NCBI GenBank assembly: GCA_964405325.1
Contig: CAYONM010000108.1
Span: 1 to 12,771, forward strand
Reading direction: 5' to 3'
DNA: 12,771 bases
Source: CAYONM01 sp964405325
GTDB taxonomy: Bacteria; Planctomycetota; UBA11346
The position numbers and the translations under genes are program-made. Shown in pieces: positions 1 through 8,600 of this stretch (positions are counted from its first letter, which is position 1; every line of letters begins with the position of its first letter). Below the pieces are notes generated by a model that did not search any database, was not told the DNA's origin, and worked only from the letters and a program-made list of their open reading frames with translations.

Positions 1-52
1 CGGAGCCCGGCTGGCGGGTGCGACGGACGTCGCGAGGGGGCAGCGCCCCCTC
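1..52 (-). repeat. REP-like intergenic repeat, left copy, with GC hairpin
   Basis: Positions 1-37 are the reverse complement of 11884-11920 with 35 of 37 bases matching, so two copies of one element lie in opposite orientation about 11.9 kb apart. Next to the shared block, 34-41 and 45-52 form a perfect 8 bp GC stem (gagggggc/gccccctc) around a 3-base loop. The right copy also has a G-run/C-run block beside its conserved part. The element is intergenic and resembles REP-type extragenic elements; the hairpin may also end transcription of a gene lying before the window, although no T-run follows it. The copy may continue beyond position 1. Confidence 0.7.
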
Positions 53-158
53 TGAAGGAAGCATCCCATATCCACATTTCCGGATAATCCCACACAGCCC
101 AATCCTGCTGTCGCAAAAAACCACTGTCCATCCCGCGTTTCCCGGTTGATATACCGAT
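53..158 (+). promoter_or_regulatory. Leader and probable promoter region of the DUF1553 operon
   Basis: This stretch between the left repeat and the first gene should hold the operon promoter. A 12-base word at 76-87 (ATTTCCGGATAA) recurs with two transitions at 5499-5510, upstream of the beta-helix gene, and could be a shared regulatory site. A GATATA at 148-153 resembles a -10 box, but it sits so close to the ATG at 159 that the transcript would be nearly leaderless. No Shine-Dalgarno sequence precedes that ATG, which fits this idea without proving it. I see no convincing -35 box. Confidence 0.3.
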
Positions 159-1772
159 ATGAGAAGCACCGCTTGGATTCTGATCATGGTGCCGCTGCTG
201 CTCGCCTGTCTGCCGGCGGCAGAATCGGTATTCAACGCATCGCACTGGACCGTTGCCGAATCGGCGCTGGATCGCCTACACCGCAAGCACCTGGCCAGCC
301 AGGGTCTGCGCCTGGCATCATCGTGCAGTGATGCGGTCTTCCTGCGTCGGGCCGGCCTCGATCTGAACGGTCGCCTCCCTACGGTCGCGGAGGTGACCGC
401 CTTCCTGGCCGATCGACGTGCCGACAAGCGTGAACGCCTGGTGGAAGATCTGCTGCGGGCGCCGGCATTTGCCGATGTCTGGACCATGCGATGGGCCGAC
501 ATCCTGCGGGTGAAGGCGGAATTCCCGATCAACCTGTGGCCCAATGGGGTACAGGCCTATGACCAGTGGTTGCATCAGACCATAACCAGTAACCAAGCGA
601 CCGATGCCTTTTTCCGCGACCTGCTGACCGCCAGCGGCAGCAACTTCCGAGTACCGCCGGTCAACTTCTACCGCGCCATCCAGGGCAAACAGCCCGCCAC
701 CATCGCCGCCGCGGTCGCACTGACCACACTCGGCTCGCGCCTGGAACACTGGCCGCAGGCGCAGCGAGATGGACTGGTCAGCCTGTTTTCATACGTGGTC
801 TACAAAGGCACCGCGGAATGGAAAGAGGAGTTTGTCCTCAACGATCCCGAACCCCACCCGGGCTTCACCGCCATGCTCCCGGATGGCAGCCTGGTTGCCG
901 TTGGCGCCTTCGACGATCCGCGACAATTCTTCTGTGACTGGCTGCTGACCCACCCCGAACAGGGTTTTGCCCGAGCCCAGGTCAATCGCATCTGGGCTTG
1001 GCTGTTCGGACGTGGCCTGATCCACCCGGTGGATGACATACGCCTCGGCCAGGCCGATCCCTCGGGCGGTGTGCTCAGCCATCTGGAACAACGGTTCATC
1101 GAGCTGGCATTCGACCGCCGAGCCTTGATCAGCGAAATCGTCCGCTCTCGGACCTACCAACAGTCTGCCATACCCGAGACGAGCGACACCGCCACCGCCA
1201 GCCAGGCCTTCGCCTGCTATCCCTTGCGCCGCCTGGAAGCCGAAGTGCTCCGCGACGCGGTCTACCGGCTGACCGGATACAAAAATGATCGAGAGCGTTT
1301 CAGCAGCCAGATCCCGGAACCCTTTACCTACCTACCGCCGACACAGCGCACCGTGACCCTGGCCGACGGCAGCATCACCGGTCCCTTCCTGGAATTATTC
1401 GGCCGCCCCTCCCGCGACACCGGCCTGGCCGAGGAGCGCAGTTCCGGCATCGACCATCGCCAACGCCTGCACCTGATCAATTCGACGCAGTTCAATGATC
1501 TGATCATGCGCAGCCCGACGCTCCGTCGACTGATCGGCGAACAGCGCAATCAGCCAAACGAATTGATTAACACGCTGTATCTCGCCATCCTGTCGCGGCA
1601 TCCGACCGAAAGCGAACTGTCCATCGCTCACACCTTTCTGTTCGACCCACCATCTGCGTCTGGCAATCAGACAGCCAAGCAACAACGTCAGCGTCAGCGC
1701 CTGGACCGTAACGCAGCCTTCGACCTCTGCTGGACCTTGCTCTGCAGCAAGGAATTCCTCTACAAACACTGA
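159..1772 (+). CDS. DUF1549/DUF1553 domain protein (short, cytochrome-less form)
   Basis: A 537-residue exported protein of the family built from DUF1549 and DUF1553, abundant in Planctomycetes and relatives and without an assigned reaction. Residues 1-22 form a signal peptide; LLAC at 14-17 could serve as a loose lipobox, so lipid anchoring is possible. DUF1549 starts near residue 57 (DAVFLRRAGLDLNGRLPT). DUF1553 starts near 252 (DDPRQFFCDWLLTHP, then AQVNRIWAWLFGRGL) and runs almost to the C-terminus. Many relatives are longer, carry an N-terminal cytochrome c domain and have a CxxCH-type sequence in DUF1549. Here the equivalent region (LGSRLEHWPQAQRDGL, near 191-206) has no such motif, so heme binding is unlikely. 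The start is chosen for the signal peptide, as no Shine-Dalgarno is visible. The DUF1501 gene follows after 3 bp, the usual pairing for this family. The domain call is firm; the function is unknown. Confidence 0.88.
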   Translation: MRSTAWILIMVPLLLACLPAAESVFNASHWTVAESALDRLHRKHLASQGLRLASSCSDAVFLRRAGLDLNGRLPTVAEVTAFLADRRADKRERLVEDLLRAPAFADVWTMRWADILRVKAEFPINLWPNGVQAYDQWLHQTITSNQATDAFFRDLLTASGSNFRVPPVNFYRAIQGKQPATIAAAVALTTLGSRLEHWPQAQRDGLVSLFSYVVYKGTAEWKEEFVLNDPEPHPGFTAMLPDGSLVAVGAFDDPRQFFCDWLLTHPEQGFARAQVNRIWAWLFGRGLIHPVDDIRLGQADPSGGVLSHLEQRFIELAFDRRALISEIVRSRTYQQSAIPETSDTATASQAFACYPLRRLEAEVLRDAVYRLTGYKNDRERFSSQIPEPFTYLPPTQRTVTLADGSITGPFLELFGRPSRDTGLAEERSSGIDHRQRLHLINSTQFNDLIMRSPTLRRLIGEQRNQPNELINTLYLAILSRHPTESELSIAHTFLFDPPSASGNQTAKQQRQRQRLDRNAAFDLCWTLLCSKEFLYKH

Positions 1773-1775
1773 TGG

Positions 1776-3104
1776 ATGTACGCCATGCACCTTCCCAGCC
1801 GACGACAAGTTCTGCAAGGGCTCCTGGCCACCGGCGCCTGCGGCTATCTGCCCGCGTTTGCCACCGGAACGCAAGCCACTCGCGGCCTGATCAGACCACC
1901 TCGGGCAAAAACCGTCATCCAGATCTGGATGTGGGGCGGGCCGTCCCATCTGGACACCTTCGACCCCAAGCCGGAAGCCGGACGTGACTACTGCGGTCCC
2001 CTGGACAGCCCCATTGAGACCAACATCAGCGGCATCCAGATCAGCCAATTACTGCCACAACTCGCCAAGCAGGCTGACAAGTACAGCATCCTGCGCAGCG
2101 TCACGCATGGCATCAACGGCCATGAAACCGCCTCCTACCTGATGCAGACTGGGCAGCAACCCGGCCGCCTGGTCTGCCCCACGGTGGGTGCCGTCATCGG
2201 TAAGTTCAAAGGCTACGAAGCCGGCTATGCCGGTGTCGTCCCGCCCTATGTGGTCTTGACCAAACCCCAAGGCCGGTTTTCCGAGGCGGGTTTTCTTGGC
2301 CTGTCGTATAAACCATTCGCGACCGGCGGCGATCCCAATCAGACACGCTTTGCCGTGGAAGGTATCGTCAACCAGCAGATCTCCGACGATCGGCAACGGC
2401 AACGTCGGCAATTGGCCAAACAATTGGATACCCTCGGTACGACCCTGCCCGAAGCACCACCATTCGAACAGTTCGCCCAGGCCGATCACGAGGCCTACGA
2501 GCTGATGTTCGGCGAAGCCCGCGCCCTATTCGATCTGTCCGATGAAAAAGAGGACCTGCGCAAACGCTACGGCCGCACCACCTTCGGCCAGTCCTGCCTG
2601 ATGGCTCGACGTCTGGCGGAGGCTGGCGTGCCGTACATCACCATCAATTACCAGGGGTGGGATACTCACAAGCAACACTTCCAGACCATGCAGCGGAAAC
2701 TTCCGGAACTGGATCAAGGATTGGCAACCTTATTGCAAGATCTGTCTGATCGCGGCCTCTTGGACCAGACCATCGTCTGGTGGGGTGGCGAGTTCGGCCG
2801 TGGCCCGAAAATCCAGTTCGACGCCCCCTGGAACGGCGGCCGTGGCCACTTTGGGGCTTGTTTCTCGCACCTGGTTGCCGGTGGTGGCTTCCGCGGCGGA
2901 ACCGTGGTGGGCGCCTCGGATGAACGCGGCATGAGCGTTGCCGAACGCCCCATTTCACCACGCGATCTGATCAGCAGCATCTATCAGCTGATGGACATCG
3001 ATCCCAGCGCTCCACTGCCGAATCCACGCAACCTGGCAGTGACCGTCTTACCGCCAAGCGACGACAGCATCATCGGTAGTGGGCCGTTGCGGGAGATCAT
3101 GTGA
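1776..3104 (+). CDS. DUF1501 domain protein, Tat-exported
   Basis: A 442-residue DUF1501 protein, a family related in fold to alkaline phosphatase/sulfatase enzymes but without a defined substrate. The N-terminus carries a twin-arginine signal (SRRQVLQG at residues 8-15, then a short hydrophobic stretch), so it is probably exported folded. Family hallmarks are IWMWGGPSHLDTFDPKPEAG near 50-69, the ISQLLPQLAKQADKYSILRSV block near 89-109 with HGINGHE following, WWGGEFGRGP, and the late GRGHFGACFSHLVAGGGFRGG stretch. An internal ATG at 1785 is an equally plausible start and keeps the Tat motif; neither has a strong Shine-Dalgarno. It sits 3 bp after the DUF1549/DUF1553 gene and shares 4 bases (ATGTGATG context) with the next gene, so translation is probably coupled. 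Co-transcription with a DUF1553 partner is typical and suggests a joint envelope role (inference). Confidence 0.9.
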   Translation: MYAMHLPSRRQVLQGLLATGACGYLPAFATGTQATRGLIRPPRAKTVIQIWMWGGPSHLDTFDPKPEAGRDYCGPLDSPIETNISGIQISQLLPQLAKQADKYSILRSVTHGINGHETASYLMQTGQQPGRLVCPTVGAVIGKFKGYEAGYAGVVPPYVVLTKPQGRFSEAGFLGLSYKPFATGGDPNQTRFAVEGIVNQQISDDRQRQRRQLAKQLDTLGTTLPEAPPFEQFAQADHEAYELMFGEARALFDLSDEKEDLRKRYGRTTFGQSCLMARRLAEAGVPYITINYQGWDTHKQHFQTMQRKLPELDQGLATLLQDLSDRGLLDQTIVWWGGEFGRGPKIQFDAPWNGGRGHFGACFSHLVAGGGFRGGTVVGASDERGMSVAERPISPRDLISSIYQLMDIDPSAPLPNPRNLAVTVLPPSDDSIIGSGPLREIM

Positions 3105-5419
3105 TGGCCATCGCCACCCATCTGCCGACCCCAACAGCACGAGCCCTGGTACCCAGCGTCACCGCGCGATGGTGTGCTTGCGCATCTGCAATCGGATGGC
3201 ATTGGCTGATGGTCCCGATCATCCTACTGAGCACCCCGGCCTGGAGCGCCCAGCAGGCCGAGCCGGATCTGGGCTATGCTTTTCCCGGTGGCGGTCAGCA
3301 GGGCAATACCGTGCAGGTACTCCTCGGCGGTCAGCGGCTGCGTGGTGCGCAGCAGGTGTACATTTCCGGTGAGCACATCAGCGGCGAGGTGATCGCCTTT
3401 TTTCCACCGGTACGCAACGTGCAAAAAGAAGCCAGGCTGATCATCCAGGATCAGATCCTGACTCGGGCCGAGGAACTCTGGCAACAGATGACCGCCGGCG
3501 GTGCGGTCTCCGGCGATCCCCCCTGGCAAAACAAACGCCAATCCTGGCGCCGCAATCAGAAACAACTGGAGCAAATCGATCGCGAGCAGGTCCGCATGCC
3601 CAAGCATCCCCTGCTTGAGCATATTTCCAAAAAAAGCCTACAGGAATTGGAACATCTCTATGTGACGCTGTTTGAAGGTCGCTTTATGCAGCAACCCAAT
3701 GCGCAACTGGCGGAAACCGTGCTGGTCGAATTGCGCATCGGCAACCGGGCAGCATGCGGCATCCGGGAAATCCGCCTGCTGGGCCGCCAAGGCCTGAGCG
3801 ATCCGGTCCGCTTCGCCATCGGAGAGTTACCGGAAACCAATGAACTGGAACACAATGATCCTGATCGACCGGGTCTGTTCGGACCGCCGGTGCCGGTGGA
3901 TCTACCCATCTGCATCAATGGTCAGATCATGCCAGGCGATGCCGACGCCTTCCGCTTTCGAGCCCGTGCCGGCGATCCGCTGTGCATCCGGGTACAAGCC
4001 CGCGAACTGGTCCCGTTTCTGGCCGACGCCGTCCCCGGCTGGTTTCAGGCCGTGGTGGAACTGACTGGTCCTGACGGCCAGCAGGTCGCCTTTGTCGATG
4101 ATCACGGTTTCAACCCGGATCCACTACTGTACTGCCGGGTCCCGGCCACCGGCCTCTACCAGATCAGCATCCGGGATGCGATCTACCGTGGCCGTAACGA
4201 CTTCGTCTATCGACTGCACATCAGCAACGAGCATGCGCCTCGCTCCAGTACTGCCAGCAGCGAACACAACGTCTTGAATCAGGCCAAGGCCATCAGTCTG
4301 CCTTTCACCCATCAGGATCGCCTGGAAGCGACGGACCGACAGCACTTCTATACCTTCACCGGCGAAGCAGGCGATCCGGTGGTGGTGGATGTCGATGCCC
4401 GTCGCATGAACTCAGACCTGGATTCGGTCATCTATCTGCTGGACGATCAGATGCAGACCATCGCCTGGAATGACGACCAGGTTGACAAAGTCGGCCATCT
4501 GCATCGTGGCATGGATACCCATACTCATTTTGCCGACAGCTATCTGTCGACCAGACTGCCGCGGATGGGCCGATATTTCCTCCGCCTGACCGACAGTCGT
4601 GGTCACGGCGGCAACAATCATCACTATGCTTTGCGGGTCAGCCAACCGCAACCGGACTTCCGGCTCTACGTCACACCCTCGGGCCTCAACCTTCCGGTCG
4701 GACGCGATACGCCGATCACCGTCCACATCCTGCGTCAGGATGGCTTCGACGGCGCGGTCGATGTATCCCTGCACAACGCCCCGGAAGGCTTCAGCCTGGA
4801 TGGCGGCCGGATCCCACCGGAGCTGGATGAAATCCGCTGTACCATCAAGGCGCCGGTACAACAAGACGCCAGGCAATTGCTGAAGAACGCCGATATCATT
4901 CCCCTGGTCATTCGCGGTGAGGCCGATCACCAAGGCCGACGCCTGATGCACCCAGCCATTGCCGCCGACAACGTGATGCAGGCCTTCCTGTGGCGGCATC
5001 TGCAGGAATCGACCGGTCTGGTAGCGACGGTTTTACGCAGCTCCTTTCCCTATCCCGCCGAGTTGGCCACAACGACGCCGGTCCGCATTCCGGAAGGTTC
5101 CAGTGAACACATCATCGTCAGCGTCGTCGGCCTGAAGCCAGATCCTGACAAAGCAAAGCTGGAACTCACTCTGGTCGACCCTCCTGCCGGCGTCGACCTG
5201 CGCCACGCCCGTTTCGAGCAAGGCCGCATCAGCTTCGATCTGAGCTGTCTAGATCTGGATGGCGAACAGATCGCCGACAACCTCATTGTCGAAGTTCTGG
5301 CCACGACCATCCCCGATGAGGAGCAACGCACAAAGGGCCGCAAACCGGTCACCAGGACTGCCGGCTACCTACCGAGCATTCCCGTTGTGCTGGGCTGCGA
5401 CCGGCACATGCAGCCGTGA
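3101..5419 (+). CDS. PPC-domain exported protein, third gene of the DUF1553-DUF1501 operon
   Basis: A 772-residue protein with a hydrophobic signal or anchor segment at about residues 34-49 after an unusually long polar N-terminus. A mature N-terminal Ig-like module (GYAFPGGGQQGNTVQVLLGG) is followed by two bacterial pre-peptidase C-terminal (PPC) beta-sandwich domains. The first, about 245-377, shows INGQIMPGDADAFRFRARAG and ends in DFVYRLHISN; the second, about 390-510, shows DRQHFYTFTGEAGDPVVVDV and SDLDSVIYLLDD. Further beta-rich, Ig-like sequence fills the C-terminal part. No peptidase or other catalytic motif is evident, so binding or scaffolding is likelier than catalysis. GGGAG about 7 bases before the ATG is a good ribosome site, and ATG at 3104 is an alternative start. 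Proteins of this layout commonly accompany DUF1501 and DUF1553 genes. Function is unknown. Confidence 0.85.
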   Translation: MMAIATHLPTPTARALVPSVTARWCACASAIGWHWLMVPIILLSTPAWSAQQAEPDLGYAFPGGGQQGNTVQVLLGGQRLRGAQQVYISGEHISGEVIAFFPPVRNVQKEARLIIQDQILTRAEELWQQMTAGGAVSGDPPWQNKRQSWRRNQKQLEQIDREQVRMPKHPLLEHISKKSLQELEHLYVTLFEGRFMQQPNAQLAETVLVELRIGNRAACGIREIRLLGRQGLSDPVRFAIGELPETNELEHNDPDRPGLFGPPVPVDLPICINGQIMPGDADAFRFRARAGDPLCIRVQARELVPFLADAVPGWFQAVVELTGPDGQQVAFVDDHGFNPDPLLYCRVPATGLYQISIRDAIYRGRNDFVYRLHISNEHAPRSSTASSEHNVLNQAKAISLPFTHQDRLEATDRQHFYTFTGEAGDPVVVDVDARRMNSDLDSVIYLLDDQMQTIAWNDDQVDKVGHLHRGMDTHTHFADSYLSTRLPRMGRYFLRLTDSRGHGGNNHHYALRVSQPQPDFRLYVTPSGLNLPVGRDTPITVHILRQDGFDGAVDVSLHNAPEGFSLDGGRIPPELDEIRCTIKAPVQQDARQLLKNADIIPLVIRGEADHQGRRLMHPAIAADNVMQAFLWRHLQESTGLVATVLRSSFPYPAELATTTPVRIPEGSSEHIIVSVVGLKPDPDKAKLELTLVDPPAGVDLRHARFEQGRISFDLSCLDLDGEQIADNLIVEVLATTIPDEEQRTKGRKPVTRTAGYLPSIPVVLGCDRHMQP

Positions 5420-5636
5420 ACACAGAATGTATTATACTGCCATTCACGCTGGTCAGCAGACACAAACATGTCATTTCCACCGCTGCCAAATAATTCATAT
5501 TTTTGGATAAATATCATGCATTTTAGCCAACTGTGTGCTTTTCCGACTTGTTCCTGAGTGGACAACCGGCTAGACCGATGGCATGCGCCTGCATGTCATC
5601 GGCAGCCGCATATCGACCACACAGCAGGAACATGCC
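5420..5636 (+). promoter_or_regulatory. Upstream control region of the beta-helix gene with two inverted repeats
   Basis: This 217 bp gap is clearly AT-richer than its surroundings and separates the trio operon from the beta-helix gene. It has an ATATTT/AAATAT inverted repeat (5497-5502 and 5509-5514, 6-base spacer) overlapping a word shared with the region before the first operon. It also has a longer inverted repeat: ccgatggcatgc at 5575-5586 and gcatgtcatcgg at 5591-5602, 11 of 12 positions pairing, 4-base spacer. The second lies 35 bp before the start codon and could be an operator or a leader hairpin. TATACT at 5433-5438 looks like a -10 box but lacks a matching -35. I find no convincing gene here. 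Confidence 0.45.
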
Positions 5637-8600
5637 ATGAAGCACGCCCTCCTTATCGCCATTTGCAGCTGCACCAGTGCCCTGGCCTCGGCCACCGAAT
5701 ACGCCTGGCAGGAACCCCAGGCCACGGTCACTGAGACCGGTTCGGTCATATGGAAGCCGAAACCCTTCCAGGACGATCTGTCCGGCCAGGACCTGCGCTA
5801 CATCGACTTCGACAACGGCGACGACAACGCCGATGGCCGTGCACCCGGGAGCGCTTGGAAACATCACCCCTGGGATCCCTTTGCCGAAGGCCAAGCCAAG
5901 GCCTGCTCCGGCGTGAAGACCTACGTCTTCAAACGCGGGGTGCTGTACCGCAATCCGCTGAAAGCATTGGAATCCGGCACAGCCGAACAGTCGATCCGCC
6001 TGACCAGCACCGCCAGCTGGGGAGACGGCGAGGCCACCCTGGTCGGCTCCATCAAGCTGCCGGCGAAATGGCAACAGCTCACGCAATCGGGCCTGCAAGC
6101 GCCCAGGCATCTGTCCGATCTCGATAAAATCTGGGTCTTTGAACTCAGCGACCTGGACAACTGGAACCGTGGCCGCCCTGGCTACAAAGCACATGCCATC
6201 GGCAATGACAATTTCCAGCGGAATCGAGGTAGTTTCGGAATCCCCTACGGCGGCCTGTTCAAAGTCGAAGCCGACGGCTCCGGCACCATGCTGCACCTAG
6301 CCCGCGATCCCGACTGGCAACCGGCCGGCAACGAATACGCCCACGACTACTGGCACCGCTTTTCCGGCAAGAAGAAACCGATGCTGGATGAGAATGGCGA
6401 CACCGCCTGGACCGACATCGGTCCCTACGGCGCCCCGGCTCAGGACGATTACCTGAAAGGCAAGCCGCAAGACTTCTTCGATGGCGCCATCTTCTGGAGC
6501 ACCTATCCCTCGCTGATGGGTGGCGCCTTACCGCACGATCCGCTGCCGCCGGAGGTCACCCATAAAAAGACCAAGAAGACCATCCCCTCCTACAATCCCA
6601 AAACCGGCCAGGTGGCCCTGATCCAGTTCCACGGCTTCAGCAAAGGCACCAGCTACAAGATCGAAAATGTTCCTGGCTATCTGGACACGGCTGGCGAGTG
6701 GTACCTGTTGGAAGTCGGCGAGAAGCGAGACAAGAAGGAATACCTGCTCTATCGACCGGAAGACGATGTCGATCCCAACCAGGAACAGATCGAACTGGTC
6801 GCCAACGGTGGTGCCGTGTACATCCAGGATCAATCCCACATCGAGATCGCCGGCCTGGGTTTCCGCTATATCCAAAAAGATACGATCAGCGTCCAAGGAC
6901 AGAGCGATGACATCAGCATCCACCATTGCACTTTTTCAGATCTGACCAAACACGCGATCGTCTTTGACATGAAGCCCGATCCTGTGGCCTGGGCCAAGAA
7001 AAAATGGAACGATCCCAAGGACTGGAAACACGAGACTCCAGACCAGATCCATATCGCCGACAATCATTTTTCCGACATCTGGGATTCCACCGTCCAGATC
7101 CACAACGGTGGCGGCGGCTTCGGAGTCCACTCCTGGCCCTTCGGCCACGCCAAACACGTCGAGATCCTGCGCAATAAACTGGAGAACGTCGGTCTGCGTC
7201 ACAGCGGCACCCGCTATTCTGCGATTCCGGCGATCATGGTCCGCTGTGCCGAGACCGGCATCATTGCCGGCAATATCGTCAAGAAATCCTTCGGCTCCGG
7301 CATCATGGTATTCGGTGGCCAGACTTGGGGCTACACCGGCTCGGACTGGCCACTGACCCGGATCCTGATCTACCACAACAGCACCGAGGACACCGCCCTG
7401 GCGATCAACGACTACGGCGGCTTCTCGCTGTGGCAGGGTGGTCAGCTGTACGTGTACAACAACAACATCGGCAACTCGGTCGGTTACATGCCTGGCGGCA
7501 TCTTCGGCAACGGCCGGGCCACCACGCTGAGCTACCCCTACTACATCGACGGCGGCTACAAGATCTACGGCTTCAACAACATCGTCTGGGACCGCAGCAA
7601 CGACTACGAGAACGATCCCTATGCCAGTAAGGTCGCCGGCTATTTTTCGGTATTCGGTTTTCTGAACCATTTCACCAACAATACGCTGTACCGGCATGCC
7701 CGCGCCACCGGTGGCAGCAGCGGCAACCGCACCGACATCGTGTCCAACGTGTTCGCCGACATCAGCATGGAATTCCTGAAGAACAACCGGGTCGAGAATC
7801 CATCGCTGGTCGGCGGTGGCGACACCGGCGCCTCGGGCATCGCCGGCATCCCATCCCTGGCCTACGGCAAGAATTTCTTCTCCGGCAATGCCATCGGTGG
7901 TTCGCTGGTGGAAAGCAACGAACGCAAGGGCGTGCAGGTGCACCAGAATATCGCCGCCGAGACCCTGGATGAATTAGCGGAACAGATGCAGAGCTTCCCG
8001 GTCCGCTGGGGCCAACTGGGCACCAAGGTTGAGGAATGCCCGATCGTCGGTGAACTGGAACCGGACGGCCTGACCGATATCGGCTCCGAGGCGGCGGACT
8101 TCCGCCTGAAACCGGATTCACCCGCCATCGATGCCGGCGCCACCTACTTCTATCCCTGGGCGCTGTCCGCCTGCGTCGGCGAGTGGAACTTCACCGAAAA
8201 CCACGCCGACGCCAGCAAAGTGGTGGATTACTCCTTCTCCATGACCGAAGCCCACTACGACCGCTTCATGTATGCGATGCTGCCAGTACAGACCTTGAGC
8301 ATCAACGAAGCGGATCGGTCCGCCTACGTGCCGGCGCCTTCGGAAGACTGGGTCAATGGCGCCCTGGCCTTTGATGGCACACGCTTCGCCAGCATCACCG
8401 ATGCTGAAATGCGCGCCGACGCCGAGGTGGTGATCACCCAATTCATCACCGGCCGCGGCCAGCAGAGCTGGAAGAAGTACGACAAGTGGCCCAAGGACGT
8501 CTGGACCTTCCCCGAACCGGACGGCGGCCACAAGGGCGGCCACCCGAACTTCGGTCCCGACCAGGCGGCGAAATATCCCGGCGAACGCCGCAAGACCCTG

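Noticed and set aside
6936..7943. Long open frame of 335 codons on the minus strand inside the beta-helix gene
   Set aside because: It is antisense to a clearly real gene, its translation is an Ala/Val/Asp-rich shadow with no family features, and GC-rich codon use opens such frames by chance.
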